From Isotricha intestinalis (Eukaryota > Ciliophora > Litostomatea > Vestibuliferida > Isotrichidae): 24,361 bases of DNA. The stretch lies in NCBI GenBank assembly GCA_023807065.1, contig JAJJLU010003921.1, positions 1 to 24,361 of the forward strand, in the 5' to 3' direction. The position numbers and the translations under genes were made by a program. Below the pieces are notes generated by a model, which saw only the letters and a list, made by a program, of their open reading frames with translations, was not told the DNA's origin and did not search any database. Shown piece by piece: positions 17,994 through 24,361 of this stretch. Position 1 is the stretch's first letter. Each line of letters opens with the position of its first letter.

Positions 17994-18674
17994 TCACTGA
18001 GAAGAAGATTTTTTTCTTTTTCTTTCATTATCATTAATTATTGATAAAACATGTTCCATACATTTATCATGTTGACTTTCAGAATAATCTTTATTTACTC
18101 CACATCGATTACATTTTTTTCTAAAAGAAAAATTTAAATTTTTACAAAAATAACAAGTCCAATCCCCTTCTCTTACTTCAAAATTTTTTTTATTTTTCTT
18201 TTTTTTTCTTATTGGAATAATTATATCACAATTTTCTTCATTAATATTATTTACATTTTTTATTTTATTGTAGTTACTATTTTTATCTTTTAGTTTATTT
18301 ATACTTTTATTAAATTTAAAAATTTCTTCTTCTTCTTCTTCTTCTTCTTCTTCTTCTTTTTCTTCTTCTTCTTCTTCTTTTATATTTTGATTATTATTAT
18401 TATAATTATGAAGTGATGAAAATAATATATCATTTTCGTTTATTTCATTTTCTAAAATTGAAGAATTTATTGTGTCTAAAAGGTCTTTTGATAAATATTG
18501 TCTTATTGGTAAAGTTTCGTTTTTAGAATTTAAAGTTGTATTTATTGAAACATTTGGGTCTGGTACATTTTGAGGAGGAAAAGTAAAATTTTCTAAATTA
18601 AAATATAACTTTGAAGAAAACGTGTCTTCATCTTTTTTTTCCTTTTTTTTTTTACTTAAATATGAATGAAGCAT
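17994..18674 (-). CDS. RanBP2-type zinc-finger protein with polyglutamate tract
   Basis: A 226-residue protein with one RanBP2-type zinc finger at about residues 170-195: GDWTCYFCKNLNFSFRKKCN then RCGVNKD. It fits W-x-C-x2-C-x3-N-x6-C-x2-C exactly, with C174, C177, N181, C188 and C191. This subtype, with Asn and basic residues inside the loop, often binds single-stranded RNA (ZRANB2, TLS-like), although others bind ubiquitin. Residues 100-117 are an acidic tract of 17 Glu in 18 positions, and a Lys-rich run precedes the finger. The N-terminus is Ser/Asn-rich, and the C-terminus is basic, ending KRKKSSSQ before TGA. An RNA-associated nuclear or cytoplasmic protein is the likeliest reading; the target is unknown. 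Confidence 0.88.
   Translation of the reverse strand: MLHSYLSKKKKEKKDEDTFSSKLYFNLENFTFPPQNVPDPNVSINTTLNSKNETLPIRQYLSKDLLDTINSSILENEINENDILFSSLHNYNNNNQNIKEEEEEEKEEEEEEEEEEEIFKFNKSINKLKDKNSNYNKIKNVNNINEENCDIIIPIRKKKKNKKNFEVREGDWTCYFCKNLNFSFRKKCNRCGVNKDYSESQHDKCMEHVLSIINDNERKRKKSSSQ
18324..18380. repeat. (TTC)n microsatellite encoding polyglutamate
   Basis: An almost uninterrupted TTC trinucleotide array, GAA on the coding minus strand, with one TTT interruption (AAA, Lys) near 18357-18360. It encodes the Glu tract of the RanBP2-finger protein, and length variation here would stay in frame. Confidence 0.9.
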
Positions 18675-19304
18675 TATTTTTTTATTATATGTTAATAGTT
18701 ATGTAAGAATTAAATTTTATTTTAAGTGCAAAAGAAGTATAGACCATTATGTAATTAAAAAAAAAAATAAAATTTTTTTTATTCTCAAATTATTGGTTTT
18801 TTCAAAAGAGAATGTTTTTAAATTTCATTCAACATAAATTACTAATTAATAATATTTAAAAATTGGAAAATGAAGTTTTTTTTAAAATAAGGAAAAAAAT
18901 AATTTATAGGCATGATTGCTATTCCTGTTGAAAATAATGAAATTTAATTGAAATTTAAATAGGTAAATATAATTGAAGTTAATAAATGAATTTTCAAGAA
19001 TAAAATATGGTTTTTTCCTTTTAAAATTACTTTTATGAAACTTAAGTTTATAATCACTTTTTTGGTCGAATTAAAAATTTTACTCTAATATTCAAAAATA
19101 TTTTATAATTAGAATAATTAATAAAACAAAATGTTTAATTATAATAAAAAATGTTATTTCATCAATACAATAAGTAAAAATCATAATTTAATAAACATAT
19201 AAATTTAAAAATAAATAACAATAATCAATTTAAATTTTTAATTAATTTTCCATTTTAAATTTAATTCATAAATAAAAAAAATAAGAATTTAATATCCAAA
19301 AAAA
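18675..19304. other. Divergent intergenic region between zinc-finger and REI1 genes
   Basis: A 630-base A/T-rich stretch separating two start codons that face away from each other, so both promoters lie here. A short plus-strand run from 18912 (MIAIPVENNEI, then a stop) is less AT-driven than its surroundings but cannot be assigned. No RNA gene is seen. Confidence 0.5.
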
Positions 19305-20573
19305 ATGTCAGAAATAGAAACAACAAAAAATGAGCAACAAGAAAAAAAAGAAAATGAATTGAATCAAAGTCTAAATAAAAGTTTTAGACAAAATATGATG
19401 TGTAATCATTGTATGTATGTTTGTAAATCTTATGAAGAAATGAAAGAACATTATAAATCAGAATTTCATAAATATAATTTAAATAGAGTAACCATGAATC
19501 TTAATCCACTTTTATATGAAGATTATTTAAAAAAAAAAGAAATGTTTATGAAAAAAATGGAAGAGCAAAACAAAAAAAAAAAATTAGAAGAAGAAAATCA
19601 ACAAATTGATTTATATTGTGAAATATGTGATAAAAAATTTTCAAACAGAAAAAAATTAGAAGAACATCTTAATTCAAAAAATCACAAAAAAAATGAAATA
19701 GAAAAAAAGAAAAAAGAAGAAAAAATGAAAAAAGAAGAAGATGAAAAAAAGGACAATAATTCATCAGAAATAAATACAGATAATAAAAAAGAAGAAGATG
19801 ATAAAAAAAAAGAAGCAGAAAAAACAACATTAGATGATATATCAATTTGTGTATTTTGTAATCAAAAAAATGAGAATTTAGAAAAAAATATATATCATAT
19901 GGTAGATATTCATAAATTAGATGTTCCATTTTTATTTTGTATAAAAAATTATCCTGGATTAGTGAAATTAATAGCAAAAAAAATATTTAAATATAAAGCA
20001 TGTTTAACATGTGATACTCAAAAATTTGAAACTTATAAATCATTACAAAATCATATGATTGATAAAGGACATACTACAATTAATAATGAAGATTTAGATG
20101 AATTTTTATTTAAATATTATGATACTAAAAAATTATTAAGTATTAAAGATATTTCATTAAGAAAAATGAAAGAATTTAAAATATTATCATTAAGATTAAA
20201 AGTAGCTAAAAATTTAAAAGAAAAAGATTCTGAAGGTAATCAAGATTGGGTAGAAGTCGATGAATATGAAGATGAAGATTTTGAACCTATGACTTTACCT
20301 AATGGTGAATTATTATTACAAGATGGAACTATTTTAGGGAGTAAAATTTATAATATTTATTATAAACAAAGAATTAAATTACAAAGATATGAAGCTTTAC
20401 AAAATGAATTAAATCATATTAAAAATAAAAGAATTGTTAAAAGAAGGAATTTTTTAAGAAGGAATAATATGAAAAGAGGAAAAAACTTTGAAGTGGTTAA
20501 AGGTTCTAATAAAGGTAATTATAAAAGATGTAATATTTTGGTTGTTAAACGACCACAAAATCCTATTGTATAA
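19305..20573 (+). CDS. REI1: REI1/ZNF622-like 60S ribosome biogenesis factor
   Basis: A 422-residue protein with the four C2H2 fingers of the Rei1/ZNF622 family. Finger 1 is C33/C36/H49/H55 (CNHCMYVCKSYEEMKEHYKS, then EFH), followed by the typical YNLNRVTMNLNPL linker. Finger 2 is C105/C108/H121/H127 (YCEICDKKFSNRKKLEEHLN). After a long Lys/Glu coil come finger 3 (CVFCNQKNE...YHMVDIHKLDVP) and finger 4 (CLTCDTQKFETYKSLQNHMI, then DKGH). The segment DIHKLDVPFL...YPGLVKLIAKKI between them is diagnostic. A C-terminal LPNGELLLQDGTILGSK motif, like the family's L-x-LPSG...GHR element, precedes a basic tail. In yeast, Rei1 acts on cytoplasmic pre-60S particles, helping recycle Arx1-Alb1 and probing the exit tunnel with its C-terminus. 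The Lys/Glu insertion is longer than usual. Confidence 0.92.
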   Translation: MSEIETTKNEQQEKKENELNQSLNKSFRQNMMCNHCMYVCKSYEEMKEHYKSEFHKYNLNRVTMNLNPLLYEDYLKKKEMFMKKMEEQNKKKKLEEENQQIDLYCEICDKKFSNRKKLEEHLNSKNHKKNEIEKKKKEEKMKKEEDEKKDNNSSEINTDNKKEEDDKKKEAEKTTLDDISICVFCNQKNENLEKNIYHMVDIHKLDVPFLFCIKNYPGLVKLIAKKIFKYKACLTCDTQKFETYKSLQNHMIDKGHTTINNEDLDEFLFKYYDTKKLLSIKDISLRKMKEFKILSLRLKVAKNLKEKDSEGNQDWVEVDEYEDEDFEPMTLPNGELLLQDGTILGSKIYNIYYKQRIKLQRYEALQNELNHIKNKRIVKRRNFLRRNNMKRGKNFEVVKGSNKGNYKRCNILVVKRPQNPIV

Positions 20574-21037
20574 ATATAGATTTTTATAAATTAAAAAAAA
20601 TATTTTTAGGAATTATTATAATATTTATTGAATAAAGTAACTTTATTTTTCTATGTGTATTTACCCCTTTTTTTGAAATTTTTGATTTATATTAAATTAA
20701 AAGTTTATTTAAATATATTTACACAAATGATATATAAATGGTTTTTAGTTAAATAAAATCTTAATGATATTATTAAAAGTTTAAGAATAAATATATATTA
20801 TGAAATTTAACTTTATTATTTCTGCGAATAAATATCATTATTTAATTTATAAAACTAATAAATTATGACAAATTAAATTAAATTTTTTTTCATGTAAATT
20901 TATTAAATTTCAATTGAAATATTGTCATTTTTTTATAATTGAATATAAACATTAATATTAATTTAATTTTTAATAATATTAAAAAATTATTTATAAGAAT
21001 GACAATTTAAAGTTTTTTTTAATTAAAGTGCCCATTT
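20574..21037. other. Spacer between convergent genes
   Basis: A/T-rich region between the REI1 3' end and the 3' end of the SSX2IP-like gene. No gene, repeat or RNA recognised. Confidence 0.5.
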
Positions 21038-22570
21038 TTATATCTCTGTCTCATTAATTTGTTTAAGATAAGAGTCAAACACTTTATTTGTATTATTCAA
21101 AGTTTCAAAATAATATTCTAAATCATTTTGAATTGACGAATTATTTTTACAATCATTTATTAAACTATCATTATCTTTTATTTCATTTTCTAAATTATCA
21201 TTCATTTGAATTTTTTCAAGTAAATCATCATATTCTTTAATATTTTTATTTTCTTTATAACATAATTTTAATTCTTTTAATAAATCTAAAAGGCTTTGAG
21301 TTTTATTTTTCACATCTTTTATATCCTCAACTTTAATTTTATTTCCAAAACAATGTGTCATAATTTTAAGAATATAATTTAAATTAACATTATATTTTTT
21401 ATAATAATCAAAAACTCTTATTTGATTATTATAATATTGTTCAAAGTTTTTATCATTAAAAATTGATTTGTCTTTATTTTTTAAATTATTTCTTTCTTGA
21501 ATAATTCGATTAATTTTCTTTGTGATTAAAATATCAATTGCCTTTGTGAAAAGAATAAATTTATCAAAAACATTTTTAAATTCATTTATTAAAAAATCAC
21601 TTTTTAAATCAGGTTTAACAATATAATTAATATCTAAATCAATATTATTTTCATTAATAAATTCTTTTTCATATATATCTTTATGAACATTTAAAAAAAA
21701 ATCTTTTCTTTCTTTTGTTAAATTAATCATATTTTGTATTAAATCACAAATATTTTTTTTTAAATATTCATTATCTTCATAATAATGATAATAATTATTT
21801 TTTAAGTTCATTTCTAACTCTTCAGTTAAAGAAATATTTTTAGAATTACAATTACTTCCATTTAAATTATATGTTAAATAATATTCTTGTAAAGGAATTG
21901 ATTTAATTGAGTCATAATCTTTTATTTTTTTTTCTAATTGTTCAATTGTTTGAATTAAACTTTGTCTTTTTTCTTCATATTGATTTTTATCATTTTTCAT
22001 TTGATTTAAAATTGTTGCTTCCTTAGATTTATTTTTTGTTATTTCATTTTTTAAATTATTTATTTCATTTTTTAATTTATTATTTTTATTTTCTAATCCT
22101 ACTTTTTCGTTATATTGATCTTGTTTAATATTTAATATTTGAATTTTATATTTCTCATTATCATTCTTGTATTTTTCTAATTTGTTTTTTAAGTTATTAT
22201 TTTCATTTAAGAGTTTAGTCATATTATTTAAATATTCCATGTTTTTATCTCTATTTTGTCTTGTTATCATTAAAATTAAATTCATTTTTTCTATAAATGA
22301 ATTTAAATTTGATTCTTTAAGGTTTTCATAAATAAAATTAAAAGAAGGAAAATTAAAAATTTTTAAATTATTTTCAATATCATCTATTGTACTTTTTAAA
22401 AAAGGAGTTAAATTATTATTATTTTTATTGGATGATGTATTATTTTCTTTTTCAATTGAGAAATTAATATTTGGATCTATATTTTCACATCTTTTTTTTT
22501 TTGTTTTTACAAATGATAAATCATTACTATCCAATAATTTATCTATATCTTCATAATCACTCATAGACAT
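21038..22570 (-). CDS. SSX2IP/Msd1-like (ADIP family) coiled-coil protein
   Basis: A 510-residue protein. Residues about 60-145 resemble the conserved N-terminal part of the ADIP family (human SSX2IP, fission yeast Msd1): STIDDIENNLKIFNFPSFNF parallels the family's ENIE-x-x-x-x-x-L-x-x-x-GFPSL, then SFIEKMNLILMITRQNRDKN parallels N-x-x-x-x-x-x-L-[IV]-x-x-Q-R-x-x, and a long coil with the KLLNENNNLKNKLEKYKND pattern follows. The coiled coil continues to about 220. Residues 260-500 are helical with acidic and Asn-rich parts. Family members sit at centrosomes, basal bodies or spindle poles, where they anchor microtubules and help recruit gamma-tubulin and ciliary cargo. The acidic MSMSDYEDIDKLLDS N-terminus may be a docking peptide. 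Coiled-coil similarity can mislead, so the call rests on the FPS and M-N-x-x-L-x-x-x-x-R-Q-N segments. Confidence 0.6.
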   Translation of the reverse strand: MSMSDYEDIDKLLDSNDLSFVKTKKKRCENIDPNINFSIEKENNTSSNKNNNNLTPFLKSTIDDIENNLKIFNFPSFNFIYENLKESNLNSFIEKMNLILMITRQNRDKNMEYLNNMTKLLNENNNLKNKLEKYKNDNEKYKIQILNIKQDQYNEKVGLENKNNKLKNEINNLKNEITKNKSKEATILNQMKNDKNQYEEKRQSLIQTIEQLEKKIKDYDSIKSIPLQEYYLTYNLNGSNCNSKNISLTEELEMNLKNNYYHYYEDNEYLKKNICDLIQNMINLTKERKDFFLNVHKDIYEKEFINENNIDLDINYIVKPDLKSDFLINEFKNVFDKFILFTKAIDILITKKINRIIQERNNLKNKDKSIFNDKNFEQYYNNQIRVFDYYKKYNVNLNYILKIMTHCFGNKIKVEDIKDVKNKTQSLLDLLKELKLCYKENKNIKEYDDLLEKIQMNDNLENEIKDNDSLINDCKNNSSIQNDLEYYFETLNNTNKVFDSYLKQINETEI

Positions 22571-22771
22571 TTTTAAATTTTAAATTTTAAATAAATAATT
22601 TTTCTTTTCTATTTAAATACAATTTCATCCAAATTTTATTTAATAATTTTTTTCTAGAAAATAAATTAATTTCATGAAAAAAATTATCTTCAAATTTTAC
22701 TTAGGTATATTAACACTTTGAAATATATATTAACAGAATTTTGAAACTCAATTTATTATGAGATTATTAGT
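22571..22771. other. Upstream region of the SSX2IP-like gene
   Basis: About 200 A/T-rich bases upstream of the SSX2IP-like start. It should hold that gene's promoter; no element is recognised. Confidence 0.45.
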
Positions 22772-23035
22772 ATGGTTTATCTAACTCAAGAAGAAAGAAA
22801 AAATGTTTTTCTTCCAATTTTTTTGGGATAATTCTTTTATACATTTTAAAATATATTAAAACATTTTACAAATAATAATATCTGTTGAATCATAATAAAA
22901 AAAATATAATTAAATACATCAAATAATTCTATCATCCTCATTGTATATTTTTATGAATATCAAAAGTAAAATTTCATTATAATAAGTAATTTAGCTCCAA
23001 TTGATAAATTGATTTTATCTGAAAGTTGTATTTTT
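22772..23035 (+). pseudogene. Decayed pterin-4a-carbinolamine dehydratase-like relic
   Basis: From an ATG at 22772 the plus strand reads MVYLTQEERKNVFLPIFLG and stops exactly where the family's Gly-Trp would be (L-[ST]-x-EER...LP...GW). About 150 bases further, after a KTFYK run, comes FYHPHC, like the catalytic HHPEW motif, then in a shifted frame YEYQK, stop, NFIIISNLAPIDKLILSES, resembling NVYNKV-x-[IV]-x-L-[ST]-TH-x-x-x-GL-[ST]-x-x-D. The spacing between the two motifs (about 152 bases) is close to the roughly 165 bases in human PCBD1. At least five stops and two frame changes make it dead. PCD recycles tetrahydrobiopterin in aromatic amino-acid hydroxylation. Confidence is moderate because each surviving motif is short. 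Confidence 0.42.
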
Positions 23036-23460
23036 TTTGTCATAAATAACATATCATTTATTAATTATTAAATGATATAATTAAACTTACATTTAATATG
23101 CTTTATGAAAGAGAATTAATTAAATGGTAAAACTTATTTTAAAAAAATATAAATCTTTCATATGACTTTTTTTCTATCTGAAATGTTTGTCAATCTATGA
23201 ATGATTCTTTTTTTCCAATATTTTAAATTATATTCCTAATATAATGCAATTAATTGTATAAAAATAATTAAAGAAAATTTAATTTAGTTGATATTGATAT
23301 AAATACTGTTATATCATTAAGTCAATATAAAATTGACTTTAATGGATAAATGAATACTTTTTTTACTATAAAAATTATTTGAAATTATTAAACAATTTTA
23401 TATTAAAATTAAATAATTACTTTTATTAAATATTTTCATAATTTTTCTATACTTTTTTAA
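23036..23460. other. Spacer with a small hairpin upstream of the hypothetical gene
   Basis: An 8-base-pair inverted repeat, AAGTCAAT/ATTGACTT, with a 5-base loop lies at 23319-23339, about 120 bases before the ATG at 23461. Short coding-like runs (NMLYERELIKW near 23095-23130, VDIDINTVISLSQYKIDFNG near 23285-23345) are separated by stops and not assignable. The hairpin overlaps the second run, so it may be coincidental. Confidence 0.4.
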
Positions 23461-23973
23461 ATGTCAAAAAATGAAGGTGAACAAAATATAGAAATGTTCA
23501 ATAAAAATCAAGAATCTAAAATATATAAAAATCAAAGTAGAAATAAAAAGAATGAAAAAAATGAAAAAGACAATAATAGTCAAATTTCAACAAAAGAAAT
23601 ATCACCAAGAAATAATTCATTAACTACAAATGAAGAAAATATTTTAGTAAAAATAATGGAAAATCATAATAATTCTTCGATTTCAAAAATTTGTGAATTT
23701 TTTAATCAATCAAATTTAAATTATTCTAAAATTCATAGTAAAAACTTATATGATGATGATAAAAATAATTTTATATATAATAATATTATTAAAAATAATT
23801 TTAGAAGAATTAATTCAATTTCTGAAAAATTAAGTTCAATGAAAAATCCAGATGAAATTTCAACAAAAGAAAGTTTTATTTGTGGTTATATCAATAATAA
23901 AAGTAGAAATTATAATAAAAGTGATTTTAAACACCAAGTTAAATTAACTTGTTGCTTTTTTAATGATAATTAA
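23461..23973 (+). CDS. Hypothetical Asn/Lys/Ser-rich protein
   Basis: A 170-residue protein I do not recognise. Residues 1-60 are charged and low-complexity, with repeated KNQ/KNEK units. Residues about 60-85 form a possible short helix (ENILVKIMENHNNSSISKIC) and 100-130 another with basic residues (IIKNNFRRINSISEKLSSMK). The end, KHQVKLTCCFFNDN, has a Cys-Cys pair four residues from the terminus. No signal peptide or membrane segment is seen. The ATG lies directly after a T-rich run, and the codon pattern matches the intact genes, so it is probably real. Lineage-specific genes of this composition are common in AT-rich protists. Confidence 0.65.
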   Translation: MSKNEGEQNIEMFNKNQESKIYKNQSRNKKNEKNEKDNNSQISTKEISPRNNSLTTNEENILVKIMENHNNSSISKICEFFNQSNLNYSKIHSKNLYDDDKNNFIYNNIIKNNFRRINSISEKLSSMKNPDEISTKESFICGYINNKSRNYNKSDFKHQVKLTCCFFNDN

Positions 23974-24299
23974 TTCTAACGATTTATCATTTAATGTATA
24001 CATTTTAATAGTTAGTAATAATAATAATATCATTATTATTATGGTTAGAATTCATAATTTTTTCTTTATAAATATTAATTGTTTCAAACAAAAATTAAAT
24101 ATTAAACCTAAACCAATATAATATAAATAAAAAATATATATATAAAAAATTAATTATGTTTAAATCAATTGTTTTCATAACAAAATAGAAGTTAATCATC
24201 ACTAAAAACACAAAAAAATTAAAAAAATCTTCATAAAAAAATAAAAAATTTAAAACAAAATATTCAAAAAATAAAAAAATTTTAAAAAAATCTCCAAAT
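23974..24299. other. Convergent 3' spacer with an AT hairpin
   Basis: Between the hypothetical gene and the calmodulin-like gene, which converge here. Apart from the inverted repeat listed separately, it is A-rich on the right side, and no gene is seen. Confidence 0.5.
24018..24042. repeat. AAT/ATT perfect inverted repeat
   Basis: An 11-base-pair stem (AATAATAATAAT-type arm at 24018-24028, complement at 24032-24042) with the 3-base loop ATC. It sits 45 bases after the stop of the hypothetical gene. It may help 3'-end formation or be a by-product of trinucleotide slippage. Confidence 0.5.
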
Positions 24300-24361
24300 T
24301 TAACGAGCCATCATCATTCTAACAAATTCTTCATAATTAATCATTCCATCTTCATCAATAT
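24300..24361 (-). CDS. Calmodulin-like EF-hand protein, C-terminal 20 residues
   Basis: The gene runs off the right edge; only the end is present. Reading leftward, it gives IDEDGMINYEEFVRMMMAR then TAA. This is the second half of the fourth EF-hand loop and the exit helix of calmodulin (family D-x-D-G-D-G-x-[IV]-NYEEFV-x-MM-x-x-K). The loop has Glu instead of Gly in the D-E-D-G stretch, and the terminal residue is Arg rather than Lys, so this may be a divergent calmodulin or a calmodulin-like paralogue. The loop's 12th-position Glu and the aromatic/Met face used to grip targets are kept. Calmodulin is the calcium sensor controlling ciliary beating, exocytosis and cortical kinases in ciliates. 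Centrin is less likely given the MMM-x-R ending. Confidence 0.85.
   Translation of the reverse strand, partial: IDEDGMINYEEFVRMMMAR

Noticed and set aside
19669..19977. Minus-strand open frame of Leu/Phe repeats inside REI1
   Set aside because: It is the complement of the Lys/Glu coil; low-complexity shadow.
1..24361. tRNA, rRNA, CRISPR array, insertion sequence or telomere repeats
   Set aside because: No cloverleaf with a GGTTCGA-type box, no repeat-spacer array, no transposase motif and no telomere-type tandem repeat was found by eye.

Overview
This window looks like an extremely AT-rich protist genome, most probably a ciliate that uses the standard genetic code, such as a litostome of the rumen or gut type. 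The evidence is a clear CFAP300 gene (axonemal dynein assembly), a DUF4200-type ciliary coiled-coil gene, an SSX2IP/Msd1-like basal-body protein, a MORN-repeat protein and the end of a calmodulin-like gene. There is also a plant-type AP2 domain factor of the kind ciliates carry, and one tiny intron of 27 bases. Coding regions are Asn/Lys/Ile-rich and codons end mostly in A or T. TAA and TGA end the intact genes and none contains an internal stop, which argues against the TAA/TAG=Gln ciliate code. The species assignment is inference.

Layout. Bases 1-280 hold the end of a bacterial-type SpoIIE/RsbU phosphatase with clearly higher GC; it stops abruptly, and by base 345 the sequence is a decayed eukaryotic gene (RFC5-like). 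Then come a large cysteine-rich multi-pass surface protein with one frame break (1275-5010), a 55-residue single-pass membrane protein (5459-5626, minus), and a fossil of a WDR82/Swd2-like WD-repeat gene (about 6310-6950, minus). A minus-strand run of four genes follows: a DHHC palmitoyltransferase, a multi-pass membrane protein, the DUF4200-like ciliary protein and CFAP300. CFAP300 is head-to-head with a PHO80-type cyclin. Next are the AP2 gene with its mini-intron, a long non-coding stretch with an unidentified coding relic, a hypothetical protein, a MORN protein, and a RanBP2-type zinc-finger protein with a polyglutamate tract (minus). The rest is the ribosome-biogenesis factor REI1/ZNF622, the SSX2IP-like coiled-coil protein (minus), a fossil of a pterin-4a-carbinolamine dehydratase-like gene, an Asn/Lys-rich hypothetical protein, and the C-terminus of calmodulin running off the right edge.

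How the genes fit together. The intact genes are mostly eukaryotic single genes, not operons. Several serve cilia or the cell cortex (CFAP300, DUF4200-like, SSX2IP-like, MORN, calmodulin), but only the DUF4200-like and CFAP300 genes are adjacent and could share expression. The most unusual property is in the spacers: at least three contain ordered, same-strand fragments of recognisable housekeeping families broken by stops and frameshifts. That suggests a genome shedding duplicate genes. All family calls come from reading motifs by eye and have not been checked by database search.
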